From assembly GCF_003473485.1 (NCBI RefSeq), contig NC_053045.1, positions 49,146,494-49,210,493 of the forward strand: a DNA stretch of 64,000 nucleotides. Direction: 5' to 3'. Below the pieces are notes generated by a model. It had not been told where the DNA came from and made no database searches. It worked only from the letters and a program-made list of their open reading frames with translations. Within the stretch, counting starts at the first letter, position 1. Each line of letters opens with the position of its first letter. Below, in pieces: positions 27,934-39,373 of this stretch. A program made the position numbers and the translations under genes. This DNA is from Medicago truncatula. Its lineage: Eukaryota; Streptophyta; Magnoliopsida; Fabales; Fabaceae.

Positions 27934-28898
27934 CACTTGAAAATGTACATTTGAACACAATTTGGATAGTTACTAAATATCATATATATTTAATTTGATT
28001 ACCTAAAAATCCTAATTAATAACGTTAAAAATTATGGTTAACTACGTTAAGTATATATTGTATATCAAAAACATGATTCAATTTTTTATTATAATAAAAT
28101 GGATACGCTCAATTTTTCACTGTCCTTTATGAGTTAAATTTTCGTTGCTAAACTTTTAAAAATTATATAAAAAATTAATTAAGGGAGTGTAGATTTTAAC
28201 AATAGAAGAGAGGGGAATGTAATTCAAGCTTCTCTTAACTCTTAAGGGAGATGAGTGTAATTTTTTAATTTTTTTTTAACAGCAAAATTTATTTAATAAC
28301 CAGATCCTTACTCAAGACAAACATAAACCGATGATTCAAAGAGGCGCCGTATATAGACGGAACATCCAAAATAAACACCATAAAAACACCCACACACCCA
28401 TACACCCAACACCTAACCAAGCCCTACCTTTAACACCCATGAGGACAACACCACCAAATAATCTTCACCTCCTAAAACAGACTCCATCGCAAACTACCAC
28501 TAAAAATGATTCCATAACCACCCATCGCCACTACTCACCTCAAATAACACCCCTCTAAGTCAAACAACCTGTGCACATCACCATAACTGAGCCACATCCA
28601 AAAAAGGTCCTATACTAACACCCCTCTAATATGTTTTGCATAAAAGAGTTGGGGAGTGTATATTTTGACACAAGAGGATAAGGTAGTGTAATTTAAACAT
28701 CTCTCAAGAGAAGAGAAGACTGTGTAATTTACTCTTGAAAGTATGTGGTTAATGAGTTGAAAATCAACCATCGACTAGACCAAATAAACAACATATTTAA
28801 ACTTATTAACCATCCAGGCTATAGTTGAAAATTGTTGTCGAATATAATAGTCCCAAATGGGAGAAAAAGTAGACTCCTTCCAAGCATGGCCTGTGTAC

Positions 28899-28906
28899 TA
28901 TAAATA
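28899..28906 (+). promoter_or_regulatory. TATA box of EXLB copy A
   Basis: TATAAATA in the context TGTACTATAAATA lies 143 bp upstream of the ATG. The same ACTATAAATA context sits upstream of copies B (33609-33616) and C (41013-41020). Confidence 0.65.
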
Positions 28907-29041
28907 TGACCCCATCCCATATCTTAGCTTCCCATCTCATAAAGCCAATTGTATACCTTTGATTGTTATTCTTGCTTCATATACTTTAGTTCATTTGCTT
29001 AATTAGTCCACTCTTTAAATCTGAGTATTTGTCATTTGAAC

Positions 29042-30456
29042 ATGGAACTCAGTTTTAAGCACCAACTTGGCCTTGTTTGTATCATACTGCTCTTACCTCA
29101 GCTCTGTACCTCACAAGACTCCTTTACTGACTCCAGAGCAACATATTACGGTAGCCCAGATTGCTATGGGACTCCAAGTATTATCCTCCTCTTCTACCTA
29201 AACTTGATATTTAATTTCTTTATGTGTCATGTGTTTCAACAAATAAATTGTATGCACTAAAAAATGTTCACTTTGCTAGTGTTATGTCGCACAATAAATG
29301 CCGCATTTGACAATTTTACGCATGTAAAAAAAAAAAGGAAAAGAAAAGAATTATTTTACTAAATTATGCTTATTAAATCGTTGGTGTGTTTTTTTTGTCA
29401 AGATTGTTGGTGTGTTACCATTGTCATAAATGCAAACTGAAAAAATAATAATTTTGAAGTGATGCATGCGATACTAATTCAAGGGTACATTTTAAAAAGA
29501 TTAACTAAAACTACATTGAAAATGAAAGTAACAAATATAACATGATTTATGAATTGAAATATATACTTTAGGGGGAGCTTGTGGCTTTGGAGAATATGGA
29601 AGGACAGTGAATGATGGCAATGTTGCTGGTGTGTCTAAGCTATGGAAGAATGGCACTGGCTGCGGTGCATGCTATCAGGTAGTTTTCAACCATAATTGTA
29701 ACAAAATATTTATTTACATAAGAAAAAACTATATATTAATTTCCATTAATAATAGTTAATTTACTAACTATAAATGGTGATGACTAATTGATTAATCAGG
29801 TGAGGTGTAAAATACCACAATACTGCGATGAAAATGGAGCAACCGTAGTGGTAACAGACTATGGTGAAGGAGACAGAACAGACTTCATAATGAGTCCACG
29901 AGGCTACGCGAAATTAGGACGCAATGCAGATGCATCTGCAGAGCTATTCAAATATGGTGTAGTAGATATTGAATACAAAAGAGTCCCATGTATGTACAGT
30001 GGCTATAACATAGTGGCTCAAGTCCATGAACGCAGCAAAAATCCTGATTACTTTGCTGTTGTAGTTCTCTATGTAGATGGAATGTATGATGTCAATGCTG
30101 TTGAAATGTGGCAGGTATATATACTCCTACTATATACATTTCATTTAATCGGACCGATGATCAAACTGATGAAATGTCCGGATCATGGTTCAATTGATTG
30201 AGCTACACTCAAACTGAAAACACTGCTTGAAATGTTATTTGTTGTGAATATTGTGCAGGAAGATTGCCAAGAATGGAGGCCAATGAGGAGAGCTTATGGA
30301 GTAGTGTTTGACTATGCCAATCCTCCAAGTGGTGAAATAAATTTGAGGTTCCAAGTGAGTGGAAATGAAGGTGTTTATTGGGTGCAGTCCAAGAATGCTA
30401 TCCCTAGTGATTGGAAGGCTGGAGCTGCATATGACACTATGGTTCAGCTTAATTAG
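29042..30456 (+). CDS. EXLB1: Expansin-like B protein, copy A, complete
   Basis: Exons 29042-29177, 29572-29678, 29800-30114 and 30259-30456 join in phase to give 251 aa. Residues 1-25 form a signal peptide (HQLGLVCIILLLPQLCTS). The N-terminal double-psi barrel domain runs from RATYYGSPDCYGTP through GACGFGEYG, GCGACYQVRCK and TDYGEGDRTDFIMSP, with paired Cys. The C-terminal pollen-allergen-like domain includes FDYANPPSGEINLRFQVSG and AGAAYDTMVQLN. Expansin-like B proteins are secreted to the cell wall, lack the HFD catalytic motif of true expansins, and have no proven wall-loosening activity. This is the most canonical of the three local copies (EDCQEWRPMRRAYG kept). Confidence 0.95.
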
Positions 30457-30683
30457 AAATAATTAACAAAACTACTTTTGAGTCTGAGATCCCAAGAGCA
30501 TAATATTGGAGCCAGTATCTAATTTGTTTCTATTTGTGTATGTGTATGTCACTATGTGTTTATTGATAGTGATGTTCTTTTGTCTTTAAGGTCTAAATAA
30601 GGATTCGTGTACTTTCCATATATCCGAGACTACATGGAATTTGAATAAAATAAAATGTTTTACCCTTTCTCCTTTATTTAATG

Positions 30684-31850
30684 GGTGGCATTTAGAATAC
30701 ACAAGTAATACTTTTTGTGTACCATACAAAAAGCAATTGTTACCTTTGGTAGGCAGTTTCAACGGTGATATACAAAATTAACATTTCACCCATAATCTTT
30801 TTAGTGTTATATTACTGGCTACCCAAAACTTTTGATTATTATGTAGGATGCCGTAAATATTTTATACCCTTTGAACCATTGATCAATAAAACCTTAGGCA
30901 CACAACGATAAAGGAGACTGAATTGGAAACACAGAAAATTTTGGAGTCTTAAATCAAATTCATCCTTCTTTTTTTTTTAGCAGATTGAGTTCATCCTTGT
31001 TCATTATACTATCTTATCTCCAACTTAATTTTTATTAAATATTTAATATTAAAATATGCTCATCCCTTTCATCTTTGCCTTAATTCTCAGATCCAACCAC
31101 AAGCCCATAAAGAATGGCTCCCAAACACACGACATCATCCATCATTAATCCTTTCAACCACTACAAAATCGCACCTTTACATGTCGTCGTTGATTCGGCT
31201 CTCGACAAAGAATCAGTCTTAGCAGATCTCATTCTCGCTGTGGTGATTGTTCATGCTCCGATCGTGGTGACTGTTCTTACAATTACAAAGTCATTAGACG
31301 CCAATACAGGAAACCATAACTAGAAAAAATCTGAAAGAGCGGCGAAGATCGTTAACCTCGAAATCTCAATCTTTTCACGGTTAATGGAAAAGGTATAAAA
31401 AGAAAGAACAAAATAATTTTTTTATGAGTCTGGAAAAAGGTTGAAGACGAAGTGTATAAGGATGACAAAACTACAGTTCTAATTCTAACAAAAAATGGTG
31501 ATATATACTAATTATTTTTTCTTCATAATTACTCGGTTCACAAACAATACTTTTATTTTGCGTCAATTATTTTACATTAAAAAACTTTTAAAAAAAAATT
31601 ATTAAATATAATTAGAACTTTCTGCAGTATTAATTTTGTTATGAAATAATTATTTTCATAAATGTATCAATTCAATTATATTGTTGTTGGACACCATACT
31701 TGCAAATACCAACAAACAAACACCAAACCTACTAAACAAGTACTCATTCTTTAATCTTAGCCATTGAATTTTTTAATAATATATCAATGGTGAAAAACTC
31801 ACTTTTGTATGATACCCAAAAACATGAACTTGTGTATACTAAATGCCACC
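30684..31850. mobile_element. Mutator-like element, 1167 bp, 9-bp TSD, unidentified cargo
   Basis: Termini start GGTGGCATTTAG on both strands, with inverted arms of roughly 60 bp or more (ATACACAAG...CATACAAAA shared). The exact 9-bp repeat TATTTAATG flanks it (30675-30683 and 31851-31859). The interior at about 31060-31400 is less AT-rich than its surroundings and contains a 69-codon ORF (31114-31323). That ORF matches nothing I recognise; it may be a captured host fragment. Confidence 0.8.
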
Positions 31851-32454
31851 TATTTAATGTCTACAACTACAACAATGAATTAACAACAAACATTTAATCC
31901 TAAACCACCAAAAGAGTGAGCACGTTTCTGGACAATATTTTTTCACATTTTGAGATTTTGAAATAGTCCACACACATTTTGAGCTTTTCTATCATATGCA
32001 AGCTGAAACATTGCATATAATAGAATGTCTGTTTTAATTAAATTGATAAAATTTATAACGATTAATTAACTTTTTTTATGATGAGTCAATCAACTTGTAG
32101 CTAAAGAGTATCTCTTTAATCGAAAACATAGTGGCTCTTCAATGCATGGTAAAGTTGTTGATATTTTATCATAATACCAAAATAGCTCTCATCACTCTGT
32201 CAAACAAAAAATAAAATAGCCCTCATCACATCACACTTTTCTTCCTTCCTTAGTCGACTCTATCAAAGATATGAATAGCAAATCTTGCAAATTGCTAAAA
32301 GATGTTGTGAGGCAAGCAATTTCTGAAGCGCATGAAGTACTGGAAAGAATCTTCCTTGTTGGCTAGAAAGTAGAAACAAATGAAGGTGGACTAATGTGAG
32401 AGCAATTGACATTAACTACGTGAATTGTGTTATCTTAAAGCATACTCCCCGGTA

Positions 32455-32889
32455 TAGAGCTGTCAAAAATGGGCCCGGCTCATGGGCCGGCCCATTGGCT
32501 CATATTTTTGGGCCGGGTTGGGCCTAAAAAACTAACAAAAAAATGTACTCGGGTTTTTTCCGGCCCAAGCCCATTTGGGCCATACAAAAGTTGGGCCGGG
32601 CTGGTCCACTGGACTTTGGGCCGGCCCATTAGCCCATATTTCATTTTTATGTCCATCCAATCATATTTTAGCAAAAAAATAATGGTGAGTAACTAATACA
32701 TAAGAAATACATAAAAAAAAGTGAATAAATTTTAAAAATAAAACATAAACGGGCCAGGCCGGGCTGACCCATGTCCCACTCGGGCCGGGCCGGGCTCTAG
32801 AATTCACGGCCCAATCATAAACGGACCGGGCCGGGCTGACCCATTTCTATAGTCGGGCCCGAGCCGGGCTGGCCCATTTGACACCTCTA
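32455..32889. mobile_element. GGGCCGG-rich foldback element
   Basis: Ends are inverted (TAGAGCTGTCAAA against TAGAGGTGTCAAA), followed by dense GGGCCGGCCC/GGCCCGGC motifs on both arms, an island of high GC in AT-rich DNA. CGGTA flanks both sides (exact 5 bp; 8 bp would be expected for hAT), so superfamily assignment is uncertain. Because of the palindromes both strands show long fake ORFs here. Confidence 0.6.
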
Positions 32890-32891
32890 TC

Positions 32892-33083
32892 GGTAATGCT
32901 AACTTGTGTCTTTAAGACACATGTTAAAAAATCTAAAAGAAGAAATATTTTATAAAATTTTGTGCATTTAATTTATTAAAAAGTTAAAGATTAAATGTAA
33001 TGCACACATTTTAATAAATTATTTCTATATTTGATTTATTAACTTGGACACTTCTTAACCGTGTCCCTTACTAAAGAATTACC
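32892..33083. mobile_element. Imperfect foldback next to the GGGCCGG element
   Basis: GGTAATGCTAACTTGTGTC at the left is mirrored by GGTAATTCTTTAGTAAGGGACACGG on the other strand at the right. The arms resemble those of the element at 62444-62627. No target duplication is visible; the GGGCCGG element may have inserted at its left tip. Confidence 0.4.
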
Positions 33084-33243
33084 ATTTGTTCCAGATATAT
33101 TCAATGTAAATTTTTCATATTTCAAAACAAATTAATAATAAGGAATATATTTAAAAAAGAGTAATAAATACATCTAAAATTTTGTAGATAATCTTATACG
33201 AGCCTTTATTTATTCAAATGATGACCAAGTCTGGCATATATTC

Positions 33244-33426
33244 GAGTAATGATACATAGACACCCTTAGGTGGCAATACACCTTTTGACATCCACACAAA
33301 AATCTGACACGTAGTCACGTGGACCCCGCACAAGCACACTTTCTCTTTTCTCTCCTCTTCTCTCTTCCTAATGCATGGGGTGTACAAGGGTGTATGGGAA
33401 TAAAGGGTGTCTATGTATCATTACTC
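33244..33426. mobile_element. 183-bp MITE upstream of EXLB copy B, TSD TATTC
   Basis: Perfect terminal inverted repeats begin GAGTAATGATACATAGACAC and extend about 24 bp. TATTC flanks both sides (33239-33243, 33427-33431). The homologous stretch upstream of copy C (about 40735) reads TATTCTATTCACATTCTC with no insert, so the empty site is preserved in the paralog. Confidence 0.85.
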
Positions 33427-33779
33427 TATTCTATACACATTCTCGATCTTCCCTGCTGTTTATTGTTTGCACGCCATTTGGTTTTGACCCAGCAAACAAA
33501 CTTTTGACAATTAATTACTATATGATAATACTATTAATTTTCCAAAGTTGGAAAAAGCAGTGGCTGCATCACCAGTGGTATGCATAAATCTAGACAAAAT
33601 GATTGTACTATAAATACTTGTGTCTTGCTATCTTTACTTCACATCTCATAAAAGCTTAATTAATTATCTTGTTAGTTGCTTGCCTTACAAAACAAATAAA
33701 ATCATCCCTTTTATTACATTGGTCACTCTTAATTACTTGCATTTGCATATTTAATTTGTTGTGTGTCATTATTCAAGAC

Positions 33780-34785
33780 ATGGTTGTGTGATATTGTTGT
33801 TCCCAGCACTATGTAATTGCAAGGAATATTATACCAAATCAAGAGCTTCTTATTATGCCACCTCTGACGGCTATGGAAATCCAAGTATGTGATAATCCTC
33901 CCATTCTAACTATATAAATATATATATATATATATATATGATTAATTGTTCAATTGATATATACTTAAATTTATTATATTAGGAGGTGCTTGTGGTTTTG
34001 GAAACTATGGAAAGACAGTCAATGATGGCAGTGTAACAGCTGTGTCTGCAAAGTTGTGGAAGAATGGAGGAGGCTGTGGTGCATGCTATCAAGTAAAATT
34101 TCATTTTCATTTCATTTTTTATTGCAATTTGAATGAAAAGTTCAATTTTCCAATGCTGACATGCATATGATATAGGTGAAGTGCAAAATACCACAATATA
34201 TGGAGCACATGTGGTGGTAACTGACTATGGTGAGGGAGATAGAACTGACTTCATAATGAGTCCACGTGCCTTCTCAAAATTGGGACGAAATGCAGTTGCA
34301 TCTGAAAAATTGAATAAATATGGAGTATTGGATGTTGAATACAGAAGAGTTTCGTGTACATTTAAAGAAACAATATCATCTACCAGATCAATGAGCATAG
34401 TAAAAACCCAGGTTAATTACTTTGCTGTCGCGATCCTCTACGTTGGTGGAACATATGATGTCAATGCTGTTGAGATGTGGCAGGTATGATACGATGAAAT
34501 TAAGATAGCTAAAAAACATATCTAACTTTATTACATAAGTTATAAAAAAATATCATAATGAACATCTAAATGATGAGATATCGAATAACTGTATCTAAAA
34601 TTTGTAAGTACTTCTAACCAAATAATGTAAACTAGCTCTATTTTTGTTAATGAAAAAATAGTGTGAATGGTGCAGAAAGAACAGCACAAATGGTGAAATC
34701 AGATTGAGGTTCCAAAGTGAGTAGCAATTTTGGGGTCAATTGGGTGGAGTCAAGGTTCGCAGTACCTCCTGCAGGTTGGAAATAG
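33780..34785 (+). pseudogene. Expansin-like B pseudogene, copy B
   Basis: The exon-intron layout of copy C is retained (33780-33884, 33983-34092, 34176-34483, 34676-34785), but the gene is broken many times. The signal-peptide region is deleted so the ATG is followed by a stop within four codons. About 10 bp are missing after CKIPQY in exon 3, a further 1-bp loss follows SCTFK, and 4 bp are gained near NPG. Most of exon 4 from EYMRR to PPKG is deleted and the remainder ends at an early TAG. It is very similar to copy C, including promoter and the start of intron 1. Confidence 0.93.
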
Positions 34786-35118
34786 AAAAAACATGCAGTT
34801 TGAAATCCCATAAACTCTTGTTTTAGTCAACCTAAAGAATGTGACTAGAATAAATGGGATTCATGTACATGAAACTTTATTGTGATTGTATTAATCAATG
34901 AAATAAATGTAGTACTCTAATTAATAATTGACTTTATAGATACCCACATCATTATTTTAAGCGGATCCTTTCCTTTCTTAAAAAGGTACTGTATGTGTTA
35001 GGTTAACATTGAAAAAATACAACAAAAACAAAAGATAGAATTTCAGTATTCTCATATGAATAAATCACCAATTAACTTCAATTGTTAATTGTTGATATCC
35101 ATCCACAGCTCCAAAACT

Positions 35119-38100
35119 ATGGCATCATTAGAATCATTTAGCGACTTAAAAAAAGCACAAGTTCAAGCATTTGATGATTCCAAAACTGGTGTAAAAGGTA
35201 TACTAGATTCTGGCATAACAAAGATACCTTCCATTTTTCATGTTAACTTGGAAAAATCTACTCAAAATTCACCTACTCATGAATCCAGCTTCACCACCAT
35301 CCCCATCATAGATCTTCAACACATCAAAAGAGTTGAGCTAGTTGACCAAATCAAGAATGCTTCCAAGAACTGGGGATTTTTCCAAGTGATCAATCATGGT
35401 ATTCCACTTCATGTTTTGGATGAGATGATCAATGGAATTTGTAGATTTCATGAACAAGATGCTGAAGCTAAGAAACCCTTTTACTCAAGAGATAAAGATA
35501 AGAAAGTTAGGTATTTCTCTAATGGGAAGTTGTTTAGGGACATGGCTGCTAATTGGAGGGATACAATTGCATTTGCTGCAAATCCTAATCTTCCCAATCC
35601 AGAAGAGTTACCAGCAGTATGTAGGTAATGTTTCTAACAAAAGTCTTCTACTTATCTTTCTATGCAATAATTTTATTTTGGTAACACCCTCATGCTACTT
35701 GGGGAATGGAGCCTTAATAATCCAGAGTTGGTCCGCGAGGTAAGTAAAGTCAGGCCAAGAATTGTTCCACCCAGAAATTGAACTCGTTTTGCCAATAGAT
35801 TCTTAATAGGTAAAAAAATTGAAAAGGATTTTGAGTTATATAGTTTGTTATTGACTATGACTTAAATTCTACCGGTGCATGGTTTGGTTTAGGAAGGAAA
35901 CCAAACCGAAAGAACCAGTACAACAACTAGGTAGGACTAAATTGAACTGTTAATGGCTCATTCCTAACCGAACTGGTATAAAATTTTGTTGAATTGGTTC
36001 TGTGATTTTGACCTGAGCCGGTACTATCTTTACATAAAACCAAACTGTACTTTTTCGAAATGAACTGATTCTTTGTAAACCAAATTTCTATTATAACTGA
36101 TAATTGGGATTATTGGAGAAAAAAAACATAACCTGAACCTATATCGATCATTATGATTGTTTAAAATAACTAAAAGCCGGACCGTTAAACAGAGCCAGAC
36201 CGAAAAGATCTGAACTGAGATGGTGAATTCATGAACTTTTGGTTTAGTTCAGTTGTGAACTGCCAATCACAATTCCGCTTTTTCCTGTGCTGTTTGGTTT
36301 TTAGTTTTTTTCTTACATCTTTTAATCTACCGATAGGATCTCTTACGGTGATAAATTTTTGTATCTGAGCATGGTCTAAAGTGTGTCTAAGAAGTGCCGG
36401 TGTCTGAAAACTGTCTGATTTGCTGCCATGATATTCTAAAGTGGTGTCTTCTTTTTATCAATGGACAAACCATTATTTTGGTGCCTGGAAGTGTAACTCA
36501 CTGTTACATTGACCCCTGACTCAGACGAAAACTCAATTAAATCCTTCACTCTTCAATTTGTTAGTCTATTTGGTCCCTGACTTAACTCAGTCAAAAATGC
36601 TAACGTTGAGAGTTGCGACCAAATAGCATGCTGATGTATATGCAAAATCTTCTTCATCATTTCCCAAAGTGTTCCTTCCTCTACTCTCTCCATTAACATA
36701 ACATCCTTCCAAGGCCCGTCACATTCTTCATGATTTCCTCTCCATTTTGTATAATATCTTTTGGCACAACACCGTGGCCCTCTTCAGTCTTTCTTATAAA
36801 AGACCTTATGATTTGAAAAAGGCTTGGAAAGTTTCTGTGTTGGCTGCAATCATCAAACACTTTTCTCCTGATGTGAATAAAGTGAGAAAGTTAGTGACTC
36901 AATCCAAGACTTTGCAAGATAAGATGACAGATAAAGATATGCAAATTGGTCCAAAGTTATGAACCAAGAACATGCATTGCTTCAACTCACTAACAAGTAC
37001 TTCAGGATATCAGAAGGTAACAGTTCTAGTACTACTCATGTTTTGAATGAGATGAGGAAGAGTGGTGAGTTTGATTTTGATAAGCTATACTCATGTCAAT
37101 ATGCTGAGTGTCCATTGGTAAAAAAAAAGCTTAGTGTCACAAAGCAAATTATCGATGCGATTTTCAAACAAAAGCTCAAGGGTGAACCATAAATCACTCT
37201 CTTCTTACAGAACAGAACAAGGTCTTGTTAAAGTTCCCTTCCATGATTATCTCTCTCAGATGATTGGTTGAATATGGATATAGCAGGGGGTAATAATAAT
37301 CAGAATCCGGATCATAATAATCTCTTTGGTAATGTGAATGAGTTGAGAGAAATTGTGGTTAGGACAGTAGAAGATTTTGGTGGCTTTCGGCTAAATGGCA
37401 TGGGAGATCTTGAATTGCACCTGGGAGTGGACTTGAATCAAAATCCAGCGAAAGAGACCAGGCCAAGTCATGAAGCAACCTCAGTTTGGGACTTGACCTA
37501 TAATTAAGTTCTTTGTTGAAATATTTAATCATTTTTAGCCTCAATACTACTACTATTTGATTTTATGTTTATTGTATTTTATTTTAATTCCTTAAATCAC
37601 TTCTTAATTGTAAAATGCTTCATAACTAGTGAGGCTTGGAAGGGTGGAGGATTTAATTGGTTTTTGTCTGAGTCAGGCTCCCGATGTGACAACGAATTAC
37701 ACTGAACTAAAACGGTGGTTTGCCCTTATATCAATAGTAGGCGTTTTATTTTATTTTTACTGAAATAATTGTGTATTTGTAGAGATATTGTGGCTGAATA
37801 TTCAAAACAAGTAAAAGCATTGGGTGTTACGATCTTTGAGTTATTGTCAGAAGTTCTTGGCCTCAATCTTTCTTACCTTAATGAAATGGAATGTGCTAAA
37901 GCACTTTATATCATGGGACAATACTATCCACAATGCCCTGAACCAGAATTAACTATGGGAATTGCAAAACACACCGATTGTGCCTTCATGACGATACTTC
38001 TTCAAAATCAAATAGAGGGTCTTCAAGTTCTTCACGAGAACCGATGGGTCAATGTTCCTCCAGTGCATGGAGCTCTTGTTGTAAATATTGGGGATATCCT

Positions 38101-39373
38101 ACAGGTAACTATTGTAATAGTCTATTATGCTTTCTAACCATAATCGGTTTTGAGATAAAAATGACTTATACTTGGAAATGATTTTCAAAGAATAGCCTTA
38201 TATAAGTTTAAGATGTATAGGCCATATAAAGTTCTAGAGAAAGATTTTTTATTTTTTTTTAATGCAAAAGTGAATAAAATCATCAAAATTTAAAGTTTGG
38301 ATGGCTTGAACATATGCATATGTACCTTTTTCTTAGCTAATGTTGCCTTTAATGTTTCACCACCAAGCAGCATTTGCTATATGTAGATGCAAGGGGTGAC
38401 TTTTAGATTGATTTATTTAACTTACCTAATAGCATAGGAATTTCTGAGACTGCTTGGGAGAGCTTATATTAACAACTTGTGACATGTTTAAAGGCATTTT
38501 TTAGCTTATTTCCATATCTTATATAACAGCTTGCAACTTGCAACTTTTGTTATAGAAATAGCTTAAACACAAGTACTTATATGATAGACGCTTATGCTAT
38601 AAGCACTTAATTATATTGTTTGTCCAAACTAGGCCCATTTCTGTTTAAAATTTGCTCTTGCCTTCATATATAAGAAAGACAAGTGACAGTATGGAGTTTT
38701 GACATTCTTTGTCGAGGATTCTCAAATTATTAGGCCTGTGATTTTATTAAACACCTATGTCAGACAATCAAAGTTTCATAATTAGATTATTATATTGTTC
38801 ATTTTTCATTTTTCTAGGGTAACATTTATATTCATAATTGTTATGTTTGCAAAGTTTTATCTCAACATTTTTCTCACTACTCTCTTCAGAGCCCTTATGA
38901 TTATATCCTGTTACTACCCATTTCTACAATTTCATCCTTTACATAAAATTTCAAAGGGTTGAAACAATAACATAATGCAAGATATATATTCTTAAGATGT
39001 TACTTCCAAACGAATCATTAAGAACATAATCTAAAGTAGAACTTAAAGATTCGGAACTTCCATTAACACAATTTTATGATCCATATATTCGTTGACTTCC
39101 TTGTTATTTGTGCAGCTAATGACGAATGACACGTTCATCAGTGTTAATCACCGGGTGTTGTCAAGGAATATAGGTCCTAGAATATCTGTAGCAACCTTCT
39201 TTATGAATTTTACTATATCTGAATGCACATCAAAAGTTTATGGTCCAATAAAGGAATTGTTATCAGAAGAAAACCCTCCAATCTATAGAGATATTACTAT
39301 GAAAGAAATCTTGACAAATTATTATGCGAAAGGCATTAGTGGGAATGCTTGCTTGCGTCCGTTAAAGTTGTGA
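35119..39373 (+). CDS. 2-oxoglutarate/Fe(II)-dependent oxygenase (ACC oxidase homolog type), complete
   Basis: Three exons, 35119-35624, 37783-38104 and 39116-39373, join in phase to encode 361 aa, the usual length. The N-terminal DIOX_N part includes [27 protein letters not shown] and [13 protein letters not shown]. The catalytic domain has the iron ligands H232 and D234 (KHTDC) and H288 (VNHRV) and the 2-oxoglutarate-binding R298xS300. The FDD..GVKGL-type start and the IYRDIT...YYAKG end place it among the 1-aminocyclopropane-1-carboxylate oxidase homologs (E8-like), whose substrates are mostly unknown; it is not ACC oxidase itself. Intron 1 (2158 bp) contains a Mutator-like element with an EIL fragment. 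The gene stands alone between expansin-like copies B and C. Confidence 0.93.
36463..37725. mobile_element. Pack-MULE-like element carrying an EIN3/EIL fragment
   Basis: Inverted arms of about 110 bp close the element: the left begins GGACAAACCATTATTTTGG and the right end, on the other strand, begins GGGCAAACCACCGTTTTAG. Both arms include CTGACTCAGAC.AAAA and AATTAAATCC. The flanks TTTATCAAT (left) and TTATATCAAT (right) look like an imperfect 9-bp target duplication. The interior carries the EIL-derived pseudogene. The element lies wholly inside intron 1 of the oxygenase gene. Confidence 0.7.
36770..37506 (+). pseudogene. EIN3/EIL transcription factor fragment (captured)
   Basis: One frame reads [20 protein letters not shown] followed by [18 protein letters not shown] and LQDKMTDKD, the conserved DNA-binding core of EIN3/EIL proteins ([23 protein letters not shown]... 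in the family). A frameshift at about 36960 leads to NQEHALLQL (family INQEEAL), and later to [15 protein letters not shown], resembling the EIL CxxxxCP segment. A third open piece (37271-37506) is Asn-rich and ends WDLTYN. The helices upstream of the core and the region up to the full C-terminus are missing, and stops and frameshifts make it non-functional. Confidence 0.8.

Larger units (their letters stand above)
25147..28898. other. Intergenic region CLPR4 - EXLB copy A
   Basis: No gene is supported. Besides the foldback at 25767-25960 there is a scar with 12-bp direct repeats (27478-27516) and a TA microsatellite (27869-27927). At 28263-28560 a C/A-rich stretch could be the minus-strand tail of a truncated retroelement, but no decisive motif was seen. 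Confidence 0.5.

Noticed and set aside
28263-28560. Possible 5'-truncated LINE (minus strand, ending in TTAAAAAAAA)
   Set aside because: The C/A-rich stretch and tail are suggestive, but I saw no reverse transcriptase motif and no clear target duplication.
32469-32696. Gly/Pro-rich ORFs on both strands
   Set aside because: They are produced by GGGCCGG palindromes of a foldback element.
35870-36310. Stretch with many AACCGAAC/GGTTTGGTTT motifs in oxygenase intron 1 as a defined transposon
   Set aside because: Motifs recur (also at 57210-57720), but matching termini or a target duplication could not be located.
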